A DNA stretch of 64,000 bases. Source: CAVYXZ01 sp965223835. GTDB taxonomy: Bacteria; Chloroflexota; Anaerolineae; Aggregatilineales; Phototrophicaceae. Positions 46,926-55,597 of the stretch are shown piece by piece (the stretch's first letter is position 1; each line of letters starts with the position of its first letter). Both the position numbers and the translations under genes were made by a program. A model generated the notes under the pieces. It was not told where the DNA came from. It worked only from the letters and a program-made list of their open reading frames with translations, and made no database searches. The stretch lies in NCBI GenBank assembly GCA_965223835.1, contig CBDCXQ010000001.1, forward strand, positions 3,224,001-3,288,000, given 5' to 3'.

Positions 46926-47678
46926 TTAATTCTGCTCGTTTTCAGCTTTCGATTTTTCATAACCACGCAACCAATCGCTGTTGGTTTCATCTGCCTTATC
47001 GTCGGATTTCTTGGTTTCTCGATTGCGCAACCCAAGCAATCCCTGCGGCTTTTCAGCATCCACGACGGTGTCGTCGTCTTTATCAGCTACCACTGGCGGC
47101 GCTGCAACAACAGGTTTTTCTTCCACAGGCGGCGTTGGCTTCTCAGCAACCACCGGTGCTGGCAGCGTTTCACCTTGCAGGAAAATGTGAACACGGGGTT
47201 TGCCACGCATTTGCAGGCCCAATTGTTTATTGATCACCTGCCGCAACGCCCGGTCTATTTCCTTTTGTTTATTCGGGATATGAATATCGTTGCCCGTTAC
47301 TTGCACATTCAGATCGACATCAGCGCGACCATTCACGGCCTTTACTTTGACATCTGCCGACACAACATCCTTCACACCTTTCACGCCATTCAATATCAGC
47401 ATCCGCGCCGACTCGACACTGACATCCGTTGATGCCCCGGACGCCTTGACTGCCAGGCCGCTCGTCATTACCTTACGTGGTCCGCGTAATTGCAAATACA
47501 TAAACATCAGGATTAAGATGTTCACGACCACCACCACTGCTAAGCGAAGCAATAAATTGACTTCAGCAACGCCGGTTAATAACAGTAAAACGGACTCGGT
47601 TGCCACCAACACAATCGTCACTAACATGATGAGCAATAAGCCAACGAAAATTGCGAGAATGCGATCAATCAGTCGCAT
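46926..47678 (-). CDS. Two-helix membrane protein, AmaP/Asp23-anchor-like
   Basis: A 250-residue protein with two N-terminal transmembrane helices (about 7-30 and 40-62), a compact alpha/beta domain (about 75-165) and a Pro/Ala/Glu/Lys-rich tail. The layout resembles AmaP, the membrane anchor of the alkaline-shock protein Asp23 in Firmicutes, but no Asp23 gene is present here, so the similarity is tentative. It sits between the phosphatase and the permease genes (2-8 nt gaps). Confidence 0.7.
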   Translation of the reverse strand: MRLIDRILAIFVGLLLIMLVTIVLVATESVLLLLTGVAEVNLLLRLAVVVVVNILILMFMYLQLRGPRKVMTSGLAVKASGASTDVSVESARMLILNGVKGVKDVVSADVKVKAVNGRADVDLNVQVTGNDIHIPNKQKEIDRALRQVINKQLGLQMRGKPRVHIFLQGETLPAPVVAEKPTPPVEEKPVVAAPPVVADKDDDTVVDAEKPQGLLGLRNRETKKSDDKADETNSDWLRGYEKSKAENEQN

Positions 47679-47680
47679 GA

Positions 47681-48952
47681 TTAACCTCCTGTGTAACGTA
47701 AAACGACTAATGTTAAGTCGTCAAATAAGGGTGTATCGCCACAAAATGCTTCCACATCCTGTACGATATAATCTCTAATCGTCGCGGCAGACGCACCGGC
47801 TGTCGCGAACACCGCTTGTTGTAACCGCTCCATCCCATAGTCATCACGGTTAGCGTTCTCCGCTTCAGTCAAGCCATCGGTATAATAAACGAGCACATCA
47901 CCCGGCTCCAATTGCAACGCCACCGCCTTCAGAGGATTATCCTTAAACCAGCCAATTGCGCGTCCACCAATCGGAAGCGTCGTCACCGCTTGGGTTGCGT
48001 GTCGATACAATAGTGGTGGATTATGTCCGGCATTGACGTTCAAACAGTAGCCATCATGTTGAAAGATGCTGTGATAAGCGGTGACAAACATGCCCCCGTC
48101 ACTATCTTCTACGATGAGGTCATTGGTCTGTCCCAATGTTTGCTCTGGTGGTAGCCCTGCATGCGCATAACTGCGAATGAAGCTCCGAGACACCGCCATA
48201 AACAGGGCAGCACCTGCGCCTTTATCCGAGACATCAGCGATGACGACCCCTAGCGTATCATTATCCAGCACAAAAACGTCATAAAAATCGCCCGCCATTT
48301 CACGCGCGGCTTCCCAGGTCGCGACCACTTCATAACCGGCAAAATTGGGAAGATGTGATGGAATCAGAGCTTCCTGAATTTCCCGCGCCATCTGCAACTC
48401 ACGCTCCAGTCGTCCCTTTTCAACCGCTACCCCATATAATCGGGCATTTTCGATGGCAATCCCGGCCTGACCCGCTACCGCCATAAGCAAGTCACGGTCT
48501 GCATCGCTAAACATACCAGTGCGCATAGATGTATCGACATACACCACCCCCACCAGACGATCTTTGACCAGCATCGGCGCACATAGAATCGCCCGCAAGC
48601 CGCGCATGATAATGCTCTGGCCGGGTTGATACCGATCATCGTACATCGCGTTATTTGTCAATAACGCCTGCCGGGTCTCAACAACAGTGTTGACGATTGT
48701 TGTACTATACGCGTCATCATCTTCTAGCGTTTCACCACTGATCCCGCGGGCCACCCGCACCACCAGTTCGCCCGTCAAATCATCGGCAATCATTAACACG
48801 CCGCGCTCAGCATTGGTGAGTTGCATGACCGAATCCAGCGACTGATTTAGTACCTCGCTAAAGTCGAGACTGGAATTCATGGTTCGGGTGATTTGATACA
48901 GCGTGAGTAGATGCTCTGGATTGACATTAGATAGCGAAAATTGGTCGGACAT
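47681..48952 (-). CDS. GAF-domain PP2C-like phosphatase (RsbU/SpoIIE type)
   Basis: A 423-residue protein with an N-terminal GAF domain (about residues 10-185), a short coiled coil (EKGRLERELQMAREIQ) and a SpoIIE-type PP2C phosphatase domain (about 215-420). Metal-binding acidic residues are in EMAGDFYD, VVIADVSDKGAGAALFM and the late DDLTLVVLRY. The family dephosphorylates anti-anti-sigma factors in partner-switching stress pathways. No anti-sigma gene is adjacent. I use the ATG at 48952; nine codons upstream are open. First of three genes. Confidence 0.9.
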   Translation of the reverse strand: MSDQFSLSNVNPEHLLTLYQITRTMNSSLDFSEVLNQSLDSVMQLTNAERGVLMIADDLTGELVVRVARGISGETLEDDDAYSTTIVNTVVETRQALLTNNAMYDDRYQPGQSIIMRGLRAILCAPMLVKDRLVGVVYVDTSMRTGMFSDADRDLLMAVAGQAGIAIENARLYGVAVEKGRLERELQMAREIQEALIPSHLPNFAGYEVVATWEAAREMAGDFYDVFVLDNDTLGVVIADVSDKGAGAALFMAVSRSFIRSYAHAGLPPEQTLGQTNDLIVEDSDGGMFVTAYHSIFQHDGYCLNVNAGHNPPLLYRHATQAVTTLPIGGRAIGWFKDNPLKAVALQLEPGDVLVYYTDGLTEAENANRDDYGMERLQQAVFATAGASAATIRDYIVQDVEAFCGDTPLFDDLTLVVLRYTGG

Positions 48953-48986
48953 GTCAAACCCCTGGTTCGTCAACATCAAGGCTTCT

Positions 48987-48995
48987 ATTATAGCA
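48987..48995 (-). promoter_or_regulatory. Extended -10 for the phosphatase operon
   Basis: TGCTATAAT on the minus strand, 35 nt before the start codon, with no matching -35. Confidence 0.5.
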
Positions 48996-49017
48996 CTTCT
49001 GTGCGCAAATCATTCAA

Positions 49018-49026
49018 TGTTATAAT
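49018..49026 (+). promoter_or_regulatory. Extended -10 for the M20 dipeptidase gene
   Basis: TGTTATAAT on the plus strand in the same divergent gap. The start codon follows about 47 nt later. Confidence 0.5.
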
Positions 49027-49072
49027 CGCCTCTTCTTCTTTTAACCCTAAACTAAAAAGGTAGTTACCGTCT

Positions 49073-50452
49073 ATGGCTAACGCTTACCACTATGCTCAGG
49101 CAAATCGTGAACGTTTTCTACAACAACTGATTGATCTCGTCGCCATTCCCAGTGTGGGCACCGACCCAGCCCATGATGCTGACACGCGCCAGGCAGCTGA
49201 TTGGATCGCCGCCGATATGCGCCAGATCGGCCTGGATAATGTGGGCGTACTGCCCACTGGGGGCCAGCCAATTGTTTATGGCGAATGGCTGAGTGCTGGC
49301 GAGACAGCGCCGACCATCCTCATTTATGCCCACTACGATGTCCAGCCTGCTGTTAAGACCGACGGTTGGGATAGTGATCCTTTTATCCCGACCCAGCGTG
49401 ACGGCAAACTGTATGCGCGCGGTGTTGCCGACGACAAAAGCCACACCGTCATGACGCTCAAAGCCGCAGAGAGCCTTATCGCCAGCGACGACGGCTGTCC
49501 AGTCAACTTAAAATTCTTGATAGAAGGCGAAGAAGAAAGCGGCTCACCCAATCTATTGCCATTTATTCAACAGGAAAAAGAGCGCCTCACGGCTGATTAC
49601 ACGATCATTGCCGACGGCGGTTTCGAAAAAGCGGACGAACCAATGGTGATCTATGCCCTGCGCGGTATGGTCTCGCTGGAACTGCGTGTCACCGGCCCCA
49701 AAGCGGATATGCACAGTGGCGTCGTCGGGGGCATGGTCCACAACCCGGCCCAGGCCATTGCCGAAATCGTCGCTCAGCTCCATAATCCCGATGGCAGTGT
49801 TGCGGTTCCCGGTTTTTATGATGATGTGGAAATACTGAGTCAGGGGGAGCGCGACCAACTTAATCAAGGTGATATGACACTCCAGGAATGGCACGACTTT
49901 ATTGGTGCCCCTCAGCCCTGGGGAGAACCCGGTTACTCATTCGCCGAACGCACCAGTTCACGCCCTACACTGGAGATTAACGGTATTTATGGCGGCTATG
50001 CCGGTGAAGGTTTCAAAACGGTTATCCCGGCCCAGGCCATTGCTAAAATAAGTTGTCGCCTGGTCGCCCATCAGCAACCGCAAAAAATCCTGCAACAGAT
50101 CACGGATCATATTCATGCTATAGCACCGCCCACTGTCAAAGTTGACATTCAGCCACATGGTTTTGGTGACCCGGTACGGGTGGCGACGGATAGTCCACTG
50201 GTTGAGGCATTGGTCCGGTCCTACACAATGCACTGGTCGCAACCGGTTGCCTACAAACGTTCTGGCGGCACCATTCCAATTGTCGCAATGTTCCAGAATG
50301 AACTTGGACTGACCGGCGTGCCCTATGGGTTTGGCCTCAACGACAGTGGCATTCACGGTCCCAACGAACATTACCACATCGATCTGTTCTATAAAGGCAT
50401 TGATACGACCATTCGCTTTTTGCAGGAAATCGCTGAAAATTTCCCAACTTGA
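49073..50452 (+). CDS. M20 family dipeptidase
   Basis: A 459-residue di-zinc peptidase of the carnosinase-like/DapE-related branch. The metal and catalytic residues are visible as YAHYDVQP (His and Asp), GVADDKSH (bridging Asp), EGEEESGSPNL (catalytic and metal Glu), ADGGF (Asp) and HGPNEHYH (late His). The lid domain contains the GPKADMHSGVVGG motif typical of this subfamily. It probably cleaves dipeptides in the cytosol. It is alone on the plus strand between two minus-strand operons. Confidence 0.94.
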   Translation: MANAYHYAQANRERFLQQLIDLVAIPSVGTDPAHDADTRQAADWIAADMRQIGLDNVGVLPTGGQPIVYGEWLSAGETAPTILIYAHYDVQPAVKTDGWDSDPFIPTQRDGKLYARGVADDKSHTVMTLKAAESLIASDDGCPVNLKFLIEGEEESGSPNLLPFIQQEKERLTADYTIIADGGFEKADEPMVIYALRGMVSLELRVTGPKADMHSGVVGGMVHNPAQAIAEIVAQLHNPDGSVAVPGFYDDVEILSQGERDQLNQGDMTLQEWHDFIGAPQPWGEPGYSFAERTSSRPTLEINGIYGGYAGEGFKTVIPAQAIAKISCRLVAHQQPQKILQQITDHIHAIAPPTVKVDIQPHGFGDPVRVATDSPLVEALVRSYTMHWSQPVAYKRSGGTIPIVAMFQNELGLTGVPYGFGLNDSGIHGPNEHYHIDLFYKGIDTTIRFLQEIAENFPT

Positions 50453-50501
50453 GAATCCCATTATTCACTCGTTGGGACTTCCACACTGGTGCATAGATAG
50501 A

Positions 50502-50534
50502 ATAAAAATGGGTGCAGCCGATAGCGCACCCATT
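50502..50534 (-). terminator. Intrinsic terminator of the ten-gene operon
   Basis: Perfect 9-bp stem AATGGGTGC / GCACCCATT with a 10-nt loop, followed on the minus strand by TTTTATTC. It lies 24 nt downstream of the GH18-like gene. Confidence 0.8.
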
Positions 50535-50557
50535 GATAACACGCATTAGTTTATTGA

Positions 50558-51832
50558 TTAACGATCGTTGACCCACACACCAAACTGCGCCCATTCCAGA
50601 TCATCAGTCGTCCAATCGGCGAAGATCGCAATCCCCTGGACAAATTCTGCTGCTTCACCGGCTGCTGCTAAGCCGGCATTAAATCCGGCCATTGCCGAAT
50701 CAATATTCTCAACCAGCGGGTCATGGGCTGGTAGCTCAGCATCATAAGTGGGGATGCCGATGACGATTTCAGTACCCTCGCCCAATGTACTGATCGCGTC
50801 AGCAAATGTTTGTACCTGGTAAGCCATCCATTGCTCATAATCATCGGGCGTGCTTAAGCCGCTGTTGTAGGCCATCACCACGATTTGCTCGGTCAACAAC
50901 GCGATACTTTGCTTATATTCCGGCGCAAACTCTGTTCCCGGCACGACCAGCGGCGGCACGGGGATCGTCGCATTCTCAGGACTCCAATCGGGGAAAACCG
51001 CAACCGACACGGGAACATCATCGCCAACGCTGGCTCGCACACGGCGCAATAGATTCAAGAAATTCTCATCACCATCCCACACCGGTTCAATGTTCAGGAA
51101 GACGCCATCGAAACCCAGTTCATTTACTACGCTGGCGCTAAAATCGGCAATATTTTGTTGCAAATCCGTATCATCCAGCCGATAGCCGTCTTCATCCGCA
51201 TTGACAGGAAAACTCACCCACCCATAAATCATCAAATCTGGGTTAGCCGCTTTTAACTGGGCAGCAAACTGGCGCACCGCCCCAAAATTATCGGCACCGC
51301 GCCAGGTCGCATCTTCCTGCAACCAGCTCACCCAGGCATAGACGGTGCCAATATCATTGACCTGCAAGCGCTCGGTCAATGCATCAATCGCTTCTTCCTC
51401 GTGCGCCTCATATGTCCATTCAGTCCCTAACCACAATGCATGCGGCTGGACCTCAATCTCCGGCGGGTTGATCTCCCGCAATAGTAAAATCACGACAATG
51501 ACCAACACAATCCCCGCGACACCACCAACCAACCAGCGTAAACGCGGAATCCGAATCGGTGGCAACTTGAAATTGATCTGACTGGGAACGATATGACCGA
51601 TGGAGCGCGGTTCGCTATCGACCTGTCTGTTTTTGCGTTCACGTCGCCGTTGTTGCCGGTCACGAGCACGACTGCGCCGGGGCTGCGTGGCATCACGGGA
51701 CTCTTCTGGCGACTTGTCTAATGACGGATCAACCGCCCCCCCAAACTCAAATGCTTCCGGCTCGCCATCAGCATCTGGTTCGAAATTGAATTCCGGTTCT
51801 TGATCGTCTGCTTCGGGAAATTCAGGGTCCAC
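50558..51832 (-). CDS. Membrane-anchored glycoside-hydrolase-like protein (GH18-like TIM barrel)
   Basis: A 424-residue protein with a long acidic, disordered cytoplasmic N-terminus (1-85), one membrane helix (about 96-117, LVGGVAGIVLVIVVILLL) and an extracellular barrel (about 130-424). The barrel shows GFDGVFLNIEPVW, comparable to the GH18 DGxDxDxE motif, but with the second Asp replaced (F) and the third as Asn, and a later QIVVMAYNSG. Only the terminal Glu is retained, so hydrolysis is uncertain. It is the last gene of the long operon, 6 nt from dgkA. Confidence 0.75.
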   Translation of the reverse strand: MDPEFPEADDQEPEFNFEPDADGEPEAFEFGGAVDPSLDKSPEESRDATQPRRSRARDRQQRRRERKNRQVDSEPRSIGHIVPSQINFKLPPIRIPRLRWLVGGVAGIVLVIVVILLLREINPPEIEVQPHALWLGTEWTYEAHEEEAIDALTERLQVNDIGTVYAWVSWLQEDATWRGADNFGAVRQFAAQLKAANPDLMIYGWVSFPVNADEDGYRLDDTDLQQNIADFSASVVNELGFDGVFLNIEPVWDGDENFLNLLRRVRASVGDDVPVSVAVFPDWSPENATIPVPPLVVPGTEFAPEYKQSIALLTEQIVVMAYNSGLSTPDDYEQWMAYQVQTFADAISTLGEGTEIVIGIPTYDAELPAHDPLVENIDSAMAGFNAGLAAAGEAAEFVQGIAIFADWTTDDLEWAQFGVWVNDR

Positions 51833-51838
51833 GAGGTA

Positions 51839-52279
51839 TTATCCAAACAATCGCTGCACAAGGGGTGGCCCCATCACCAGCAGGCCAATCAACAATGAGG
51901 CGACAACCCCCAGTAGGACTGCCGCCGACGCCACATCTTTACCGACTTTTGCCATTGGATGTAAGTCCGGCGCGGCGATATTGATGGCGGCTTCAACAGC
52001 GGCGTTTACGAATTCTGCCATCCACACAATCGTAATCGCCAGCACCAGCAATGCCAGACCCGTGAAGTCAATTTGCAACCACAATGCTAACAACACTACG
52101 AGAATACTGGCAATTGCCTGAATACGAGTGTTTTTCTGCCGCCGCAACATATATAACCAGCCAGCCAGCGCAAACCCTAAACTCGCCGTTCGGCTGGTAC
52201 TGGTAATCGGACTATACTCATCCGGGTCGATTTTCATCGTACTGGTCAGGTCATCAACCACTTTAGTCGTTCGATTCAT
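51839..52279 (-). CDS. dgkA: Undecaprenol/diacylglycerol kinase
   Basis: A 146-residue membrane kinase with three helices and the family's catalytic stretch EFVNAAVEAAINI (ExxNTAxE-type). In Gram-positive-like and Chloroflexi bacteria this enzyme recycles undecaprenol to undecaprenyl phosphate for cell-wall synthesis. It follows ybeY with a 17-nt overlap, the same order (HD-phosphodiesterase, ybeY, dgkA) as in Firmicutes, where the three are linked. Confidence 0.9.
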   Translation of the reverse strand: MNRTTKVVDDLTSTMKIDPDEYSPITSTSRTASLGFALAGWLYMLRRQKNTRIQAIASILVVLLALWLQIDFTGLALLVLAITIVWMAEFVNAAVEAAINIAAPDLHPMAKVGKDVASAAVLLGVVASLLIGLLVMGPPLVQRLFG

Positions 52280-52733
52280 AGGCTTCCAAAGCCGGTACCA
52301 GATCTAAGGGAAGTTCCAATGCCTTCAGGGCATTATCCTGGGCTGCCCACATTTCAGCCCGCTGCGTCAACGTATCATGATCGTAGCCCAACAGATGCAG
52401 TGTACCATGTATCGCCAGCAGCATGAGGCTTGCTGTTAAGTCCTGGTTTTCCCGCCGGGCCTGTGCGACCGCATAAGGATAGGCGATAATCACATCACCC
52501 AGATAGGCCGGTTCAGCGCCCATGATTGGTATGTCTGAAGGAAAAGACAACACATCTGTCGGCGCATTGATGTTCCGAAACCGTTGGTTAAGCTCTGCCA
52601 ACAACGCATCAGCAGCCAATACCAGTGTCAGATTTGCATCCGACTGGTCATGCTGCTGCAAGACCAATTGCACTGCTGTTTCCAGGCAATGAACAGCGAC
52701 GTCAAACCCGGCATCATTTTGGACCTCAATCAT
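52263..52733 (-). CDS. ybeY: Endoribonuclease YbeY
   Basis: A 156-residue zinc-dependent ribonuclease for 16S rRNA 3' maturation and ribosome quality control. It has the strictly conserved HGTLHLLGYDH zinc motif and the earlier TDVLSFPSD and YLGDVIIAY segments. I start at MIEVQNDAG (52733), which overlaps the end of the upstream phosphodiesterase gene by 8 nt. The open frame upstream is an overlap artefact. The operon order with the HD phosphodiesterase and dgkA is conserved in other phyla. Confidence 0.95.
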   Translation of the reverse strand: MIEVQNDAGFDVAVHCLETAVQLVLQQHDQSDANLTLVLAADALLAELNQRFRNINAPTDVLSFPSDIPIMGAEPAYLGDVIIAYPYAVAQARRENQDLTASLMLLAIHGTLHLLGYDHDTLTQRAEMWAAQDNALKALELPLDLVPALEAYESND

Positions 52734-55122
52734 TGGTCGACTCCGGTTGCTCTGACGTCTCAGGCTTACCATTAGCTTTCGAGCGCGGCAGGGTCGGAAC
52801 GTCGGGCATCGGCGAGTCATCATCAGTCAATAATGCCACATCATCATCGGCATCTTTTACCAGCGGCGTTTCCACTGCCTTCGCCATAAATTGCGTTTCG
52901 GTTCGTTCCGCCTTACGTGGTTTCGCGTCAATTTCACGCGTGATTGGTGGGATAGAACGCGGGGTTCGGTTAACTGTTGCCCGTTCCTGCGTCATTTGGC
53001 TGGTTTCGGTTGCTGTTGCTTTCTTATAATCAATCCGCGGATGGTAAACAGCCTGCAACATCTCGACAAAGATGTCACGAATGGCTTTGATGTCGTTCAG
53101 GGTAAGGCCCGATTCATCCAGTTGTCCAGATTTCATCTTGCCCTGGATAATATCCTGAACAATCTCAGATACTTGCTGCTTACTGGTCGGGCCGATTGAA
53201 CGCACGGCTGATTCAGCGCTGTCCGCCAACATCATGACCGCAGTCTCGCGTGACTGGGGATTAGGGCCTGGATAGCGAAAGGCATCAATATCAACGGCTG
53301 ATTCGTCCCCATCAGCCGCGTTCACCGCTTTACGATAGAAAACAAATACCTCAGTTGTGCCATGATGCTCACGGATAAAATCGCGGAACCGGCGCGGCAG
53401 GCGATAGCGGCGGGCAAGATCATCGCCGTCAGTTACATGACTGATGATAATATCAGCGCTACGGTAGGGATCATCCAGTACATCATGCGGATTCCCACCA
53501 CCAAATTGTTGATTCTCACTAAAAAAGGCCGCGTTGAGCATCTTGCCAATATCATGATACAGTGCGGCAACGCGCACGAGTTCGGCATTCCCGCCAATTG
53601 ACAAAGCAGCTTGCTCGCTCAAATTAGCAACCTGAAGTGAATGTTGGTAGGTACCCGGTGCTTCGCGCAGCAACCGCTGAAGAAGCGGGCTATTGGGTTG
53701 ATTCAACTCGGCCAGTTTCAAGCTTGTTGGCAAATTAAACAGCAGGGTCACGATATACAACCCGGCGATTGCCGCCGCTGCCGCAAACAAGCCATTAATC
53801 AAACTGAATGGCGCCATCAGGCTCAGGTTCATTCCAGTGCTGGAAGTCGTGCCCAGGTTAAAAATGGTGACGATAATCGTATTTGTGAGGCCGACCATCA
53901 GGCCGGATACGAAAAAGTTGTTTAGCCGTTCGGTGCTGCGCAACATCAATATACCCATAACACCGCCCGCGCCCGCCAGCATCCCCATTTCTAACGAGCT
54001 GCCTAACATAACGCCCATCAAAAACGCAAGGTTCAACGTACCAATCAAGGCCATTCGTGAACCGGCAAGTGCGGCCAATAAGAGCGAAAGTGTCGCCGCT
54101 GGAAAGAGATAGATTTGTCCGGTAGATGCCACGATGCGCGCCGCAGCCAGCACGATTAAAAAAATGACGGCAAGCAAAAGCAAAAACCGCGTATTCTGAT
54201 ATAGGTGACGTTCGTATCGCGCAATCGCCAACCCGGTTGTCACCACCACCAATACACAGGCCAGGAAAGCCTGTACGAAATCCAATAAGCGCTGGCCCTG
54301 TGGTTCTAACAGGCCCAATTCTTGCAATGCCTCAATGTCCGCCGCTTCAATGACCTCACCTTCGCGAACGATAATCTGATTCGCGGCAAAAGTACGCAGC
54401 ACCGGCTCTACTGCAGCGGCGGCCTGTTGGCGAGCCAGTTGAGTTGCTTCATCATTAGGGAATGTATTTGGGCGAATCAGATCTTTGAGAATAGTCACAA
54501 TAATCTCTGATTCATGGTCTTCAAAGCGGTTACTTACCTGAGTCACTAATTGATTGCGGACCGCTGTCAGGTCAACTTCCCGAATCGATCCCCGCATAAC
54601 GCGTTCCAGCACGTTAATCGTCTCGTCGTCAACCCGTTGCCATTCTTCAGCACCCATTGACAGGATATTGGCAATCTGCTCGACGCTCAGAGTCAACGAC
54701 GTAATTTGTTGAATATCACCAATCTTCTGGTCGGGGGTTGCTAGCGTATCATTGCGCACATTGATGATAAACTCGAAGATCTGTCGCGCGAACTCAGTTA
54801 ACGTTCGGCTAACATTGGGGTCGGGCTGGTCATAGACTCGAGCCACCGTTGCAGCGACTTCTTCCTGCCTTTGCGCCGTGAGCACATCACTATCATACGT
54901 GTCATTACGGGGCGCACGAATGTTCTGTGACGAGATTGTGCCCAAGTGTAAATTACTGACATCTTGACCACCCAGCAATGTCTCACTGGCGACGATGATC
55001 GTAGCCAGCAACACCAGCAGCAATCCAGCACCCACCGCGCCGATAACATGGAGAATATTGCGCGCGATTGCATTGGAAATGCCTAGATACTGTTCCAGCA
55101 GTCCGGCTGCCCACTCCGTCAT
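52726..55122 (-). CDS. pgpH: 7TM-HD family c-di-AMP phosphodiesterase (PgpH-like)
   Basis: A 798-residue membrane protein. An N-terminal helix (about 22-45) is followed by an extracytoplasmic domain (about 60-275), seven closely spaced membrane helices (about 290-480) and a cytosolic HD domain with AALYHDIGKM (HDIG), the second-sphere HVTDGDD and EHHGTT segments, ending in a disordered Pro/Thr/Glu-rich tail. PgpH/YqfF hydrolyses the second messenger c-di-AMP. The length and the ybeY-dgkA neighbours agree with this. It lies 6 nt downstream of the YqeY gene. Confidence 0.93.
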   Translation of the reverse strand: MTEWAAGLLEQYLGISNAIARNILHVIGAVGAGLLLVLLATIIVASETLLGGQDVSNLHLGTISSQNIRAPRNDTYDSDVLTAQRQEEVAATVARVYDQPDPNVSRTLTEFARQIFEFIINVRNDTLATPDQKIGDIQQITSLTLSVEQIANILSMGAEEWQRVDDETINVLERVMRGSIREVDLTAVRNQLVTQVSNRFEDHESEIIVTILKDLIRPNTFPNDEATQLARQQAAAAVEPVLRTFAANQIIVREGEVIEAADIEALQELGLLEPQGQRLLDFVQAFLACVLVVVTTGLAIARYERHLYQNTRFLLLLAVIFLIVLAAARIVASTGQIYLFPAATLSLLLAALAGSRMALIGTLNLAFLMGVMLGSSLEMGMLAGAGGVMGILMLRSTERLNNFFVSGLMVGLTNTIIVTIFNLGTTSSTGMNLSLMAPFSLINGLFAAAAAIAGLYIVTLLFNLPTSLKLAELNQPNSPLLQRLLREAPGTYQHSLQVANLSEQAALSIGGNAELVRVAALYHDIGKMLNAAFFSENQQFGGGNPHDVLDDPYRSADIIISHVTDGDDLARRYRLPRRFRDFIREHHGTTEVFVFYRKAVNAADGDESAVDIDAFRYPGPNPQSRETAVMMLADSAESAVRSIGPTSKQQVSEIVQDIIQGKMKSGQLDESGLTLNDIKAIRDIFVEMLQAVYHPRIDYKKATATETSQMTQERATVNRTPRSIPPITREIDAKPRKAERTETQFMAKAVETPLVKDADDDVALLTDDDSPMPDVPTLPRSKANGKPETSEQPESTND

Positions 55123-55128
55123 GACAAA

Positions 55129-55578
55129 CTAACTATTCAATAACTCACGAACGATTTGATTAACCTGACCGCCGTCGGCACGACCTTTTACCTGCGCCAT
55201 CACTGGACCCATCACCTTGCCCATATCCTTTGAAGTTTCCGCCCCCACATCAGCGATGACTTGCTGCACGATGTTCGCAATCTCATCAGCCGATAACATC
55301 TGCGGGAGGAACCCTTCCAGAATAGCCAGTTCAGCTTCGCCCTCTGCCGCAGTTGCTTCACGTCCGGCTTTCCGCATTTCGTCAATACTTTCCCGGCGCA
55401 TCCGGGCCTCTTTTTGCAAAATCGCCACGACATCCTCAGCCGAGAGTTCTTGGCGCGTATCGATCTCAACCTGTTTGATCGCGCTTTGCGCCAGCCGAAT
55501 CACATTGCGGCGCTGAACATCCTTGTTCTTCATCGCCGTTTTAAGAGCGTCTTGTAGTTGTGGCCTGGGGTCTTCCAT
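55129..55578 (-). CDS. yqeY: GatB/YqeY domain protein
   Basis: A 149-residue helical protein with DALKTAMKNKDVQRRNVIRL at the N-terminus, VAILQKEARMRRES, and a C-terminal KVMGPVMAQVKGRADGGQVNQ, all characteristic of YqeY. It resembles the tRNA-binding tail of GatB, but its function is not established. In Firmicutes it also sits near the PhoH/YqfF cluster. It overlaps nothing and lies between mtaB (20 nt) and pgpH (6 nt). Confidence 0.93.
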   Translation of the reverse strand: MEDPRPQLQDALKTAMKNKDVQRRNVIRLAQSAIKQVEIDTRQELSAEDVVAILQKEARMRRESIDEMRKAGREATAAEGEAELAILEGFLPQMLSADEIANIVQQVIADVGAETSKDMGKVMGPVMAQVKGRADGGQVNQIVRELLNS

Positions 55579-55597
55579 GATGTGCTTTACTCCCCAT

